A stretch of DNA of 64,000 nucleotides from Colocasia esculenta (lineage: Eukaryota > Streptophyta > Magnoliopsida > Alismatales > Araceae), in NCBI GenBank assembly GCA_014218235.1, contig CM024753.1, positions 3,162,001 to 3,226,000 of the forward strand. Direction: 5' to 3'. This document shows positions 11,844 to 23,416 of the stretch, in pieces (the stretch's first letter is position 1; every line of letters begins with the position of its first letter). The notes under the pieces were generated by a model. The model had not been told where the DNA came from and made no database searches. It saw nothing but the letters and a program-made list of their open reading frames with translations. The position numbers and the translations under genes are program-made.

Positions 11844-11910
11844 GATATAAGCGGCGGGAAAGGGGGTAGAGAGAGAGAGACAGCGCGTGTTTTAAACATG
11901 GAAGGCGGGA
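11844..11910 (-). promoter_or_regulatory. TATA-like box with two E2F-like sites, copy 1
   Basis: On the minus strand, reading toward the gene, TCCCGCC (11910-11904) is followed by TTTCCCGC (11861-11854) and GCTTATATC (11852-11844). TTTCCCGC fits the E2F consensus TTTSSCGC. The same order appears upstream of copy 2. The distance from TATA to ATG is only about 46 nt here, against about 140 nt in copy 2, the difference being GA-repeat length. Confidence 0.5.
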
Positions 11911-12617
11911 CGATAGCAGCGCTTTAGGCGCCTAAACGTCCCCCACCAAACCTCTCGATCCGGTCCGAGTCGACCCACCCGGTCCAGCAAATAAAGCAAC
12001 TAGGAATATAAAATTTGAGAGATATATATAAATAATATACATCTTATATCAATTATAATCAAGAACTAAATGTTATAAAAGCATACAGTATTGAATTGAG
12101 GATCTACAACTATACATAGACCTGGAAATGCGGAATCCAATCCAATCTAACTGCATCTTAGAACCGTCAATAACACAATATACAAGTAATGCTGACAAAA
12201 GATTTTGACCCAATTTGTGAAACTTCAACTCTCTATCCTATATATAGATGTTCCAAGATTTTGTGACTATAAATTTTGAATAAATGTTCAATTATAATCC
12301 CTAACTAGGAATTTATTTTCTTAAATTTCTCAATAAATTTGTGAGTTTTGCATATAAATCATTTTAGATGTTTATTTACAAATATATTATACTTGAAAAT
12401 GTATTGACAAATATATCATTAATTTATATAAAATTGTACAAATAAACTATCACTGTCACCTCCTCTTACCCTCGTTCAGATAACTCTAATTAATATTAAC
12501 TAGATATACAAATTGCTCTCCCTCTCACTCTTTTACATCTCTCCCACCCCGTCCTCCTCTCTCTCGACTTCGGTACTTAAAGTCGGCATCCTTCACCTCC
12601 ACCATTGTCGAGGGGTG

Positions 12618-12619
<2 letters not shown>

Positions 12620-12655
<36 letters not shown>
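12620..12655 (+). repeat. GA microsatellite
   Basis: An uninterrupted GA run of about 36 nt, followed by a G-rich imperfect minisatellite to about 12840 (units like GGGGTGGGGGAGGGGGC). It lies inside the Mutator-like element. Confidence 0.9.
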
Positions 12656-12657
<2 letters not shown>

Positions 12658-13014
12658 TTGAGGGGGGTGGGGGTGGGGACGAAGCACACCGAGGGATAGC
12701 AAGGGGGCCACTGATTGGGGGTGGGGGAGGGGGCGAAGTGTGTTGAGGGGTGGGGGAGGGGGCCGCCGATGGGAGAGATGGTGGGGAGCATCGAGGGGTG
12801 GAGAGGGGAATCAACGAGGGGTTGGAGAGGGGGCAAGGAGTTGACATACACCCTATTATGGCAGTATTCGGGGCTTTCAAACGCTTCACAAGTGCTTTGG
12901 CACCACCTTGGTATTCCTAACCTCACATGTCAAACTCTCAATCCTCGATGGCATTGGCACTGTCGTCAGAGGAATCATCTAAGATGCAGTTGATGCAACC
13001 TTAGAAGCAATCAA

Positions 13015-13425
13015 ACCACCTGGCCACTTTGGTAATGGGTTGGAGTTAAGATAACTCCAACCCATGTACAAAGTTACACATGTGTAACCTACCTTTTACT
13101 TTGGTAATAATAGAGTTAACTTTTAGACTATAGTTATCTCACCTTTTCTCAAATACATTTTGGTAGTTAAAAGTGAGTTAACTAATTTTGGGAAAAGAAA
13201 AAGTAGCATTTAATACTTGTGATGTGAGAGGAAAAAGGTGGTTAATTCACTTGAGTTAACTCTAGTCCACCTCTAGAGGTGGGTTAGAAAATGGTGGGTT
13301 AACTCATTTTTAATCTACCTTTAACCCAACCCACTAGAGTTAACTTTAAAACACTATCAAAATATTTTTTGAGTTAACTAAAGTTAATTCTAAGTTAACT
13401 CACATCCAAAGCGGTGCCTAGTGGG
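13015..13425. repeat. AGTTAACT-rich block, possible MITE inside the Mutator-like element
   Basis: At least seven copies of AGTTAACT or near variants occur on both strands in about 400 bp. The ends are loosely inverted (GGCCACTTTGG at about 13020, GGCACCGCTTTGG reverse-complemented at the right). No target duplication was found, so a separate insertion is only a suggestion. Confidence 0.35.
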
Positions 13426-13901
13426 CACCAAGAAGGCGTGAGAACCCTCAAGGAAGCTCAAAGCCGATGGTGCCTCCCGAAACCATGCGTGATGCGCCAT
13501 ATGCTACCCCTCACTCCCTCCTAAAATTGTGTGTCGACAACACAAGGAACAACAAGAAAGTTAATGCTAACCTCTTCCTAGAGAAGAGGAAGCAAATGAA
13601 GAAGCACTTCATCTCAGTGTGTTCTAAAACAATGTTTATTAGAGCTAGGTTGGGGATTGCGGTGATGCTTGCATTGTCATTAATTGATATGAGGGAGTTC
13701 TAGCAACTAGGCACGTTTCCTATCGAAGAACAGATAATGGCAAGCATTCGTCTTCTATTCGACAAAAGTTAACCGCAATGATATATTTACATAATTTTAA
13801 ACCAATTAAGAATATATTTGTTAATATATTTTCAGTCATGATATATTTATAAATAGTCATTTAACAATGATTTATATGCAAAAAAAAACCCTAAATTTGT
13901 G

Positions 13902-14640
13902 TAGGAAGGTGATTGTTCAAACTGACACCAATGTTTAAAGATCATCAAGACAATGATTTCAGTTCTTTGGAGCAAGATTTTTAGGAAAGATAAGGTTACC
14001 ATGTTTAATCCTTGTAAACTCATTTGTCATGAACGTGCATGCCTGCAAACCCACTCATCAAAAATGCATCTTTAGTCAACTTTCTTGCTCTGAAAATAGT
14101 CATCACGTTGAGCTCAAATCAGTTTATGGAAGGCTGTCTCCAGGGGTAAAGCAAAAGATTTTGAGGTTATGAAGAGCTTGAGCCTTCCATAGCGAAGTTT
14201 ATTTTTCTTTCATCTAAACTCTCAAGAACATTACCATAAGAAAAAAGTTTTCCCTACCAAATCCAAACTCATTTATACCTTGCATCCAGACAACACGTGA
14301 AAGAGCCAAACCATCTCAACAGATAGATTTAGACAATCACATTTCTAAATGGTCCTTCCTGTTGATGTCCCCCCTTGAAGCTCTTGCAAATATCACCAGA
14401 AGCCAGTACAACTCAGGTAAGCTGAAAAATTCTTCTTGCCGAATCAAGACAAGAACCAAAAATCTATGAAATTTAATGCTCCTGAGTCAATCCCACGCAA
14501 AGTTGAGAACTTTCGTCAGTCCCACAGGGAAAAATTCATGATTTATTCATCTAGCCTGTTAACCAAGATCCCCCTCCCTGACCCCCCCCCCCACCCCCCG
14601 CTTCTAATCTTCCCAAAGATGGAAGAGGAGAAAAAAGAAT
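13902..14640. other. Intergenic stretch, no gene seen
   Basis: No ORF with recognisable motifs. From about 14520 the sequence starts to resemble 11220-11360, the 3' flank of tandem copy 1, so the gene duplication includes flanking DNA. Confidence 0.5.
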
Positions 14641-14683
14641 GTATAAATACACAGACTAGAACTAAGTAAATCTCAGATCCCCA

Positions 14684-15124
14684 TTAATGGGCGACGAGGA
14701 GATCGACGCCGAACTGGTCCAGAGGCGGCGCAAGCGCATCGGACGGCACATCCGCCCCAGCGGGGCTGCCCGGGACGAAGAACACGGCCCTCGCCGCTCG
14801 GAGCTTCTTCCTCTGGGGGCAGCGCGGGCCGCGGACCCTGCACCCGGCGAAGAAGGGGGAGCCGTCGGCGGCGGCGGCCGCCGAGATCTGAGCCGCGCCA
14901 TCGGTGGGGGCCGGGGACGAGGGCGGTGTCAGGCGGTGGCTCCTGGCCGCGGCGAGGAGAAGTGCGGTGGATCTGGGCGACCTGGAGGAGGAGCTGATCC
15001 GGGTGTCCCGGAGGCGCGCGAGGGCCCCCGGGCGAAGGAACCTGTGGAACCGCTCCTCCATCTTGGATGGCGGCGATGTGGCCGCCCAGAGGGACCGCTT
15101 GGGGCTCCTCACCCTCCCGTTCAT
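14684..15124 (-). CDS. Hypothetical basic Ser/Arg/Pro-rich protein, tandem copy 2
   Basis: A single-exon ORF of 146 residues from the Met at 15124, the position matched in copy 1. The frame is open further upstream but that part covers the TATA box and GA repeats and is not conserved. Blocks shared with copy 1 are MEERFHRFLRPGALA-LRDTRIS, GSPFFAGCRVRGPRCPQRK and LRAARAVFFVPGSPAGA. The protein is rich in Arg, Ser, Pro and Ala, with no signal peptide or membrane segment visible. The family is not recognised. The two copies share orientation and promoter and are separated by 2.9 kb that includes the Mutator-like insertion. Confidence 0.62.
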   Translation of the reverse strand: MNGRVRSPKRSLWAATSPPSKMEERFHRFLRPGALARLRDTRISSSSRSPRSTALLLAAARSHRLTPPSSPAPTDGAAQISAAAAADGSPFFAGCRVRGPRCPQRKKLRAARAVFFVPGSPAGADVPSDALAPPLDQFGVDLLVAH

Positions 15125-15192
15125 GGCGAGATGATGGAAAGGAGAGGGGAGAGATCGGAGTCTGGCGCGAGCGGTTGCCGGCGGCGGATGTG

Positions 15193-15193
15193 T

Positions 15194-15228
<35 letters not shown>

Positions 15229-15229
15229 T
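15193..15229 (+). repeat. GA microsatellite in the 5' leader of copy 2
   Basis: A GA run with one interruption, between the TATA box and ATG of the minus-strand gene. Copy 1 has a shorter run in the equivalent place. Confidence 0.85.
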
Positions 15230-15263
15230 GTCTAAGGAGTAAGGAGGGAGAGGGAGAGAGAGG

Positions 15264-15333
15264 AAATATAAAGGGGCGGGAAATGGAGGGTAGAGAGAGA
15301 AAAGGAGGGTGCTTGAAAAAATGGAAGGCGGGA
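15264..15333 (-). promoter_or_regulatory. TATA box with two E2F-like sites, copy 2
   Basis: On the minus strand TCCCGCC (15333-15327), TTTCCCGC (15283-15276) and TTTATATTT (15272-15264) occur in the same order as in copy 1. The nearby GGAAGGCGGGA context is also conserved. Conservation between diverged copies supports function. Cell-cycle control is inferred from the E2F consensus. Confidence 0.6.
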
Positions 15334-15468
15334 TAATAACAGCGCTGTTGCCGCCTAAAGGCACTTCCGAATCTGCCCGGTCCGGACCGGTCAGGGCCGA
15401 GTCGATCCACCCGGTCTGAGTGCAACATGGGCAATGGAGCTAAATGCTAGCCAGTAACAAGGGACGAA

Positions 15469-15622
15469 GGGCTTGTTTAGAAGCACGCTATAAGTATGTC
15501 CAGATTTATTATTGTGGATGGGTAAAGATAATTTAGCTCAATAGAACTCATTCACCAGGCCTATTAAAGAGGGAAAATAAGAGTTATAGCATGCTAGCAT
15601 CCCACTCCCTTGTAACAAGCCC
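15469..15622. mobile_element. MITE-like inverted repeat relic
   Basis: GGGCTTGTTT at 15469 and AACAAGCCC at 15614-15622 are inverted copies. GCTATAA-like sequence is also inverted internally. No target duplication is clear, so the call is weak. Confidence 0.35.
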
Positions 15623-16092
15623 GTGGAGAAGAAACAATTTGAATTCATCCCATCTGATTTGTTAGTGTGGAAATGGAAAATTTAAATTTTTTTTAAAAGT
15701 TCTATTTATCATGTTTCTCATATTCTCATGGATGCATGCGTATTGCTATTCAAGTCCCTCGTCGAATGCTACACGAGCGACGATACTGGAGATGAATTAG
15801 CAATTTGCACAGCGCGGGCGTGCCATCACTTCGGGTGACAACAAAAGGTTTGTTGTCCCGAGAATCGGATGGCTTTAGTCTGTTGTGCGCAACCGTTTGA
15901 CTTTGTCAAACGAAAGTGAAGTGTCGGGTCCTGAACCAAAATCTCCGCCGTCGCCTAGACGCAACAACGACTTAATTACATCCCTCGAGAGGGTAAAACC
16001 CTTGATTAATCTCCCGATTTAAAGGTCTCATGACCTCAAGCGGAGACATCCGATAGAGTGCGAAACGTAAATTAAATTTTGAGCTGGGTACT

Positions 16093-17355
16093 TGTAGACG
16101 CGAGATTTGGCCCTTTTCCCGCAAGGCTATTTGGCCCATTAAGCTTCGTTTGACCGTTTGTTGACTGGCCTCGGATTCCATGTAGACGGCAGCATCGACT
16201 GCCGCCTATTTCTGGTTGACGGCATGCCCCCTGGACGCCGACCCATCTTGGCGTCCACCTCGATGGACGTCTGCATGAGGTTGGCGGCAAGATCTATTGA
16301 CGTCAAGGCCGTTTACCTGGTCTGCGCAACTAACCCGAGAATATAGCCCACTTGCGCCATTGTCTCGCCCATGCAACGCATGGGGCCGTTCCCAACGGGT
16401 ATATGGGCACCTTGGCAGTCCTTTGACCCAGTAAAAATCCCATTTGGCCTCTCCCTATTGGTTGGAGCTTAAACACATGGAGTGCCACATGTGCAAGTGT
16501 GTTTCTTCACACTTGAGCATCCAATGCTCTCAACCCCCGAGCTCACTGTCTATATAACTCCCCCTTGGTCCCTCTGAACAAGGGGAGAGGCTGGACGTCC
16601 ATATGCTCAAGCTTTGAGAGAGGAGAGAGAAAATCTCACCCAAGCTTCACCAAGTCATCCTCTACTTCCTCTCAACCTTTGGGACGTCCAAGGAGGCTTC
16701 TAAGGAGCTGAAGGAGCCTTGGAAGGAGCTTGCAACAACTACGAGGATCACCTCCCCCCTCTCCTCTCTTCTTCCTTTTCTCTTTTAGATACTTGCATAT
16801 CACATACTCTTTCCCACACACTCTAGGCACGTAGGGCACTTTCCTACACACCTAGAAAGGGGTTTCCCAACCAAAAACGGAGGGAAGAAGGGTGGTCATA
16901 ACACTTGGCCACCCCTCTTCTCAAGTCCGCAACCGGTACGGGACTCTCCTTTTGGGCCCTCCACATTTCGTTTTGAGCATTTACTGCACTATTTAGGGTC
17001 TAATAGAGTTTTGTTCTGTGGCAGGAACGATCCAAAGAAGACCGTGGAGCTCTCTTCCTTTGGCCGGCTGAAGGAGGAGAAGTTGGAGCTTCACCATCAC
17101 CCGCGACGCGAGGCTACTACTCCGGCGTGATCAGCACAACTCCTTGGGCACAGGTAAGGCCCTGGCGATCACAATCATCTCCCATCCCCTTCCGGTTCTC
17201 CTTGTTTTCCCTCAGTCAACCTGGTCAAACGAGAAGTCAACGAGGTCAACCGGCATACTCTCCATCGCCAACGAGGGAGCGGAACGTCCGTGAACCACCG
17301 TCGGAGAAGGTCACACAGTCGGCACCCGAGACGGAGGCGGAACGAGACGTCCACA
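16093..17355 (+). repeat. 5' LTR of the inner element
   Basis: 1263 bp, TGTAGACG to GTCCACA. It differs from 32495-33753 by only a handful of substitutions and more single- or few-base indels seen by eye. It contains dyads of the element's private motif (for example GACGGCAGC-ATC-GACTGCCGCC near 16187). Confidence 0.93.
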
Positions 17356-17365
17356 GTCTCTTCTC

Positions 17366-17384
17366 TGGCGATCACGGTGGGACC
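17366..17384 (+). other. Primer-binding site of the inner element
   Basis: TGGCGATCACGGTGGGACC starts 10 nt after the LTR. It shares GGTGGGACC and the leading TGGC with the outer element's site. The tRNA was not identified. Confidence 0.55.
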
Positions 17385-18067
17385 AACAGTGCTGCTGCGG
17401 TCTGAGTGCATCCAGGTAGACGGCAAGCGATCTTGCCGCCTACCCAGGTAAACGTCCAGTCTTCCTGCCGTTGAATACTTATTAGCGTCCATCTAGTGTG
17501 TCGTTTATTGTCTATTAGCGTCAGTCGATCTTGACGTTTACTGATTTCTGTTAAACTTGGCGTCAACTTGCTTGCCGTTTAGTTTCACAGAAGCCTGTTT
17601 TTCTCTATTTTTTTTGTTTTGTTTTGCCTTGTTTTTATTTCTTGATTGCTTACTGTTTATCACTGACAGTCCTCAGTCTCCAGGGGGTTCTTCTTCTCCT
17701 CTTTTCTAGCCTCCCCTCACATTTCTAGGATCACCCTTCTTCGGTTCACAACCTTTTACTCGGGGATTCCCGCTCGGGTAAATCGGGTTGGCTCCGAAGA
17801 AAACTCTATAAGTCCCTAAATTCCGTGGATTCCCTCACGGTACGGGGCAGGAGGACCTTTACCCACCTTGTCTAGTCACCTATTTACCGGGATTCGAGTG
17901 AGCTTTGAGAGGACGGTCTTACCAATCAACTTAACTCAACACACAACTTTGGTAATTTTTTAAAAATTTTGGGGACGTTGATTGCTAACATTGTTTGGTA
18001 GAAACCCACATTTCTGTCTAAACAGTAAAGTTAATCAACTTTAACCACTCTAAAATCCATAGGTTGT
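17385..18067 (+). other. Untranslated leader of the inner element
   Basis: No ORF with gag features. The first 200 bp repeat the element's GACGTC / GCCGTTTAC-type motif several times (17410-17580). Between 17590 and 18060 nothing else is recognised. Confidence 0.5.
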
Positions 18068-20209
18068 GTGCTAATGGACACTTGGTTGGATCCTATTGAC
18101 ATGGCTAACAAACCGGCTTTTGAATATGATGATAATATCAATGAAATGGTCGGTATGATTAATAACAATGTCCAGCCTGAGGAGTCAGTCCAATCATCCT
18201 CTCAGGCTGATAATGAAGAAGTGAGTCTAAGGGTCAATCCCACTCATGATCAAGACAGTCAGGAAGACCCCGAGTTTGCTAGACTCATGTCCGGTACTCG
18301 CCCGAGGATATCATTTCCATGATTTCAAAGCATACTGTCCGGGCAGCTGCCTCCCCTTCCACTCCATCTTTATCCCCATTCAATGCCTCCACATCTAGAC
18401 CCACTCCTAAACCAATCACCCCATCCCGAGTTCCTGTCTCCGCCTTCATTCCTCCTGTCACTCCCGTTCCTTTGCATGCTCCGATTCCACTCCTCCTTCT
18501 GCCTATTCGCCACCTACCCAATTGCACCCCTCACCAATCTAAATCTGTTCCCCTTTCAGAAGTTGAAGGTCTCGTTAGGAAGCTTGTAGCGGATTCCTTA
18601 TCCCATTCTAAGCCTCATTCGCTATTAAACTACTGCAAGCTCCCCAACGCTTACTTTCCCCCCGACTTCAAGCCCCCAAAGTACCGCAAGTATGATGGGA
18701 CCTCCGACCCCCAATTTCATCTCGCCGGCTTCACCATGGATTCCCATCGGTGGTTATATGATCGGGTCCTCTTAGTTCACCTTTTCCAACAATCATTGGA
18801 AGGGGAAGCTTTGAGGTGGTTTACTTCTCTACCCGCATCCGACCTTGTTAATTTTGACATAGTCTCCGAGCGTTTCATCTCACACTTTTCTTACATGGCC
18901 ACTCAAGTCCCCACACTTTCCGACTTGATGGCAGAAAAGATGAAGTCGAACGAAGACTTTGTAACCTATGCCAACCGATGGAGGTCCATGGCCTCAAGAG
19001 CCGACATTCCTATCCCGGAGTCTCAAGCCATAACCCTCTTGGTTACTAACACTACTCCTGTGCTCCGCTCTGTCTTAATGCTAAGTGAGTTCCACTCCTT
19101 CTCACATCTCTACAACAGAGCCAGGGTAGTTGAAAATCAAATCAAAGACTCCTCTCTCCCCCACTTCTTTGAGGGGAAGCCGAAAGCTCGCAAGACTCCC
19201 GCGGCACCTACCACCGAAGGGGTGACCGTCAATGAGTCTGTAAATGCTTGCAGCCAGCCTTTGAGGCCTCCCAACAAATCCTCTATCCCTCCGTCTAACC
19301 CTCCCTCCAATCCTCACCAATCCCGTCACATCCTTCCAAGCCGTACTCTGCTGTTCCTCCTCCCCTTCTTCCGGCTACACCCGACCTGGCCCCAAAAGGT
19401 CGCACTATCCTCCCCTCCCAGAGACTCTTGAGGACGTGTTCTTCGCCCTCATGTCATGTGATGCCATCCAACTCCCCCCACAAAGGGAGAATAACAACCC
19501 GAGGATTGACACCTCCAAATATTGTCCGTACCATAGAGCCCATGGTCATTTCATCACCAATTGCTTTACCTTCCGTGACTGGGTCTATGATATGAATGAC
19601 CAGGGTAGAATTAATTGGGAGGATGTCAAGGTGGCCATAGCCAAGTCTAGGTACACCAAAAAGGACCTCGGCATCTTTAGCAACCCTCTCCCCAATCACC
19701 AAAATAGCAACCCCTCCTCCTCAAAATCTCAGGAAAATGTCCACACCATGACTTGTTCGGAACCCCGGGTCGTGAGGAGAGAACAACAATGGGGGGTAGA
19801 GGGATTTGATGTGTGGTATCCATGTCCCACTGTAGAGTCCCAGGAACCTCCCACCTCGGTAGATGCCATCCTTGAGGAAAAACCTTTAGTGCTTATCCGA
19901 CCTCCTCAGGACACCTACCCCACCGTCCTCACCCCCTCTGCCTCCGAGTCATCTACTAGACCCCTTCAGCTTATCCGCCCTCAGTCTCAGGAGGCCGTCC
20001 ACGTCACACTCCGGAACCGCATCGTTCCTCCACCTCCGCGGCCTTCCCAGATGAGGAGGATAATGTTCCTCCGCCCCCGGCTGGCACCGAATATGATATT
20101 CTCCAACATCTTGATAAGACGCCCGCGAGGTGTCTATCTTAGAGTTGATTCGGAGGTCGCCGTCGCATCAATCCACTCTCCTCCAGTTCCTCCAGAAAAT
20201 CATGGTTAA
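18068..20209 (+). pseudogene. gag of the inner element, frame-broken
   Basis: The start codon at 18068 opens 84 codons. The frame is then lost and regained near 18319 and again near 19436. The 18319-19431 segment holds the capsid-type retrotransposon gag domain (KPPKYRKYDGTSDPQFHL, LEGEALRWFTSLP, FVTYANRWRSMA). The 19436-20209 segment has the Tat-type zinc-binding pattern C-x2-H-x3-GH-x4-C (CPYHRAHGHFITNC). Gag would form the virus-like particle. At least two frame changes separate the parts, so no full product is made from this copy as assembled. Confidence 0.8.
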
Positions 20210-20640
20210 TGATGACCTCCCTCCTAGCGGGATCACCGGCGCCATTCTCTCCCTCACCCAAGGTCCCTCATCTCTTTTTCGGACAAGGATCTCGCCACCC
20301 CCGAGTGTCGTTCTCTCCCTCTTTGTCTCACCATCAACCTCAATGGGGTTTCGGTGGACTCTACTCTTATCGACACCGGGGCCTCTATCATGTTTGTCCG
20401 ATGAAGACCCTTAAGCAATTGGGTTTAGGGGAAGAAAATCTGGAGAAGAGTTGCTCTACCATTGCCGCCTACGACAACTCCAAAAGGGTTGCCAAAGGCA
20501 AAATTGCTCTTAAGCTGGAAGTCGGACCCGTCACCATGTCCACTGACTTTCTAGTTCTAGATGTCGATCCGGCTTACAAAGCCATCCTCGGTCGTCCCTG
20601 GCTAGAACAGACTCTAGGAGTCCCTTCCACCGCCCATCAA
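20210..20640 (+). pseudogene. Aspartic protease region of the inner element
   Basis: The catalytic triplet region DTGAS is encoded at 20372-20386. The downstream flap and ILGRPWL motif (about 20590) lie in another frame, so the frame changes between about 20386 and 20401. The enzyme would process gag-pol. Confidence 0.75.
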
Positions 20641-20726
20641 TGTTTCAAATTTCCGTATAATGGGCGATTATCAAGATCAAGAGCATTCCCACTCTGGAGA
20701 CTCTTAATGCTATCACTTCAGAGCAG

Positions 20727-20975
20727 ATGCCACACCTTTTCGTTCCGGATAAGGGGAAGAAGCCGGTCATGTCTCTCTTTGACTTCCCCACACCCTTTGA
20801 GCTTAGCCAACCTCCCAAGCCCACCGTAGAACCTCGTGTCCCATGTCTCCCGGGAAAAGGTTGGGAAGTGATGGCAAACATCGGCTATGTTCATGGCCGC
20901 GGGTTGGGTACGGATGAAAAAGGGCAGACCCAGAGTGTCCAGGCAATCAGGAGGATGTTACCTAAGGCCGTCTAG
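20727..20975 (+). pseudogene. G-patch-like segment of the inner element pol
   Basis: GWEVMANIGYVHGRGLG fits the glycine-rich G-patch pattern often seen between protease and RT in Tat-type polyproteins. It is read in a different frame from the protease C terminus. Confidence 0.6.
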
Positions 20976-21990
20976 GTTTTCATCCAGACCCGGTCCATCC
21001 CGACCCGTTCATACCATATCAACCCCTTACCTGGACTTTAAGGGAGCATTTCGTTCAGGGGCCGACCCAGATGGGGACCAGGGAGCCCGTAATGAAGAAA
21101 TTCCTTGCTCTGAGAGTGAGGATGAAGAGGAAGAGGACGCCCAAATAAAAGAGATTTCTGACGATTTTGGCCTCCTCTCCCTCTTTGGCTCTGATCTCCC
21201 TTCTCCCCCATCTTCTCTCCTCTACCCTCATCTCCTCCCCTTCTAATCTTCCATCCGCATCTACTCCACTCCCATCACCATCTCTATCTCTCACCCATCC
21301 AGTCGAGGCCGCCTTGAGTCAGCAACTCATGGTTCTTGGCCTTGATTCCAAAAAAAAAACGCCAATTATCAAAGTTGAAGTGCGAGATCTCCGTTGAGCA
21401 CCCTTCCTCTCTGGAATCTCTTCCGCTCGGCCAAGGGCCGACGCTCTCCCCATTAGATTTTCATTCCTCTGGGACCCCTTCCCATGTACATAGTTGTCCT
21501 GTGCATAGCAGTCTAGATCCTAGTTTAGATTTAGGTCTAGAGTCAGGTTTAGGGTCCAGTCTAGAGTCAGGATTAGGAGAGTCTGGTCCCTCTCAACCAT
21601 GCATTCGCAAAGAAAAAGGTAGGCAAGTTCCTGCCCGGTATGTCATGGCCTTGGCCGAGAGGTGTGCCAAATTGAGTCAAGTCCCGGAATTTCTTGAGGA
21701 ACCTGCCTTAGTAGAAACCGTTTCAGACTTTGAAGAAGGTGATTCTGTAGATGACGGTTTAGGAGTCTATCTGCTAGATTTCAGTGAGAAAGATGGGTTA
21801 GGAGAATCTGGGTCAGAAGAAGAGAAGACCCAGTGAGCTCCTATGTGGATGGCACGAAGAGGTTCGACGAGCCCACCTCGGCTGCAGACGAACCTACTAA
21901 GGAAGTCAATCTTGGCACCAAGGAATCCCCGAAGACAGTGTTAGTCAGTGCCAACTTGAGTGAAGAAGAAGAGCATGCGTTGGTAGCTAT
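20976..21990 (+). other. Protease-RT linker of the inner element
   Basis: Low-complexity, Ser/Pro- and acid-rich reading frames (21055-21250 and 21336-21836) with no catalytic motif. An acidic block encoded near 21100-21150 resembles linkers in Tat polyproteins. Frames change at least twice. Confidence 0.45.
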
Positions 21991-22800
21991 CCTTAAAGAA
22001 TTCTCCGACGGTTTTGCTTGGTCCTACGAGGACATGCCGGACTCGACACCTCTTTGGTCGAACACCGGTTAGTCCTAAAAGCCGATGCAAGCGCCGTCAA
22101 ACAAAAGCTAAGGAGGCTACATCCCAAGCTAGCACTCAAGATCAAAGAGGAGATTGACAAATTGCATAAAGCCAAATTCATCAGGGTTGTGCTATATCCA
22201 CATTGGGTAGCTAATATCGTCCCCGTAATGAAGAAGGACGGTAAGGTTAGGATCTGCATAGATTTCCGAGACCTTAATCGTGCTTGCCCAAAGGACGATT
22301 TCCCTCTCCCACACATAGATGTCCTAGTGGACAACACTGCCGGTTTGAAATGTTATCCTTCATGGATGGTTTCTCGGGGTACAACCAGATCCGTCTGGCG
22401 GAGGAAGACCAGGAGAAAACCTCTTTCACAACACCCTGGGGGACCTACTGTTACGTCGTCATGCCCTTCGGATTGAAGAACGCAGGAGCAACATATCAAA
22501 GGGCAATGATGGCAATTTTTCATGACATGATGCATGTGCACATGGAGCTATGTGGACGATGTCTTGGTAAAATCAAAGACTCGACATGGCCATGCTGAGG
22601 TCCTCCGGGCGGTTCTCCAAAGGTCTAGAGAGCATAAGCTTAAAATGAACCCCAAGAAGTGTGTCTTTGGAGTCTCTTCGGGGAAATTGCTTGGGTTCAT
22701 AGTTAGCAAAAGGGGGATTGAGATTGATCCCAACAAGGCCAAAGCAATAATCGAAATGCCTCCTCCTAGGAACATCAGAGAAGTTAGAGGGCTGATTGGC
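21991..22800 (+). pseudogene. Reverse transcriptase of the inner element
   Basis: RT blocks in order: WVANIVPVMKKDGKVRICID (about 22204-22265), a segment with FMDGFSGYNQIRLAEEDQEK (about 22357-22417), VVMPFGLKNAGATYQ (about 22452-22498), and the catalytic YVDD near 22549 with LVKSK. They lie in at least three frames, with frame losses near 22345 and 22540. The enzyme would copy element RNA into cDNA. Confidence 0.88.
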
Positions 22801-23416
22801 AGACTTCAATTCATTAGGAGATTCATTTCCCAGCATTCAATCCGTTGTAAGCCCTTCTACGAGATGCTAAAAGGAGAGGCAAAATTTGATTGGAACGATA
22901 AATGTCAAAAGGCCTTTGATGAGTTGAAGAGTTACCTATTCAATCCCCCTGTTCTCGCTCCTCCGTCCCGGGTCGGCCTTTATTGCTCTATGTATCAACT
23001 ACTGAAGATTCAACTGGAGCAGTTTTGGCCCATATGACGACGAGAAGAAGGAGAGAGCGGTGTACTACTTGTCCAAATTGTTCAATGAAGCTGAAAAGAG
23101 GTACACCGCCATGGAAAGAACATGCGCGGCCGTCGTCTGGGTTGCCCAAAAGTTAAAGCACTATTTCCTGGCGCATGAAGTGAAACTTTTGGCGCGTATG
23201 GACCCTATTCGGTTCTTGCTTGAGAAGCCCGTCCTGACTGAGCGGTTGATGAGGTGGCAAAGCTTTCTCAATCAATTTGATATCACCTACGTCAACCAAA
23301 AGTCAATCAAGGGGCATGCCATAGCTGAGCACCTAGCCCATCACCCCTTACCTTCGTATTCTCCTGTCGACGAAAGCTTTCCCGATGAAGTTAGGAGCCA
23401 TCATCGATGGTGAGCC
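22801..23416 (+). pseudogene. First RNase H of the inner element
   Basis: The connection and RNase H region includes KFDWNDKCQKAFDELK, VYYLSKLFNEAEKRYTAME and MRWQSFLNQFDITYV. A frame change near 23030 separates the first part from the rest. It would degrade the RNA strand of the hybrid. Confidence 0.8.

Larger units (their letters stand above)
12344..13891. mobile_element. Non-autonomous Mutator-like element with long TIRs and 10-bp TSD
   Basis: The terminal inverted repeats are about 115-119 bp (12344-12458 and 13773-13891). They share TTTTGCATATAAATCATT near the ends and stay alignable throughout. TAAATTTGTG flanks both sides (12334-12343 and 13892-13901), a 9-10-bp target duplication as expected for Mutator-like elements. 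No MURA transposase is present. The 1.3-kb interior contains a GA-rich block, an AGTTAACT-rich block and stretches that read like degraded host coding sequence (for example CFGTTLVFLTSHVKL near 12900 and EEQIMASIRLLFDKS near 13730). That fits a Pack-MULE, but the donor gene is unknown. Confidence 0.8.

Noticed and set aside
14673..15434. Long overlapping ORFs on both strands around the tandem gene
   Set aside because: Very GC-rich sequence keeps several frames open; only the frame conserved between the two copies was kept.
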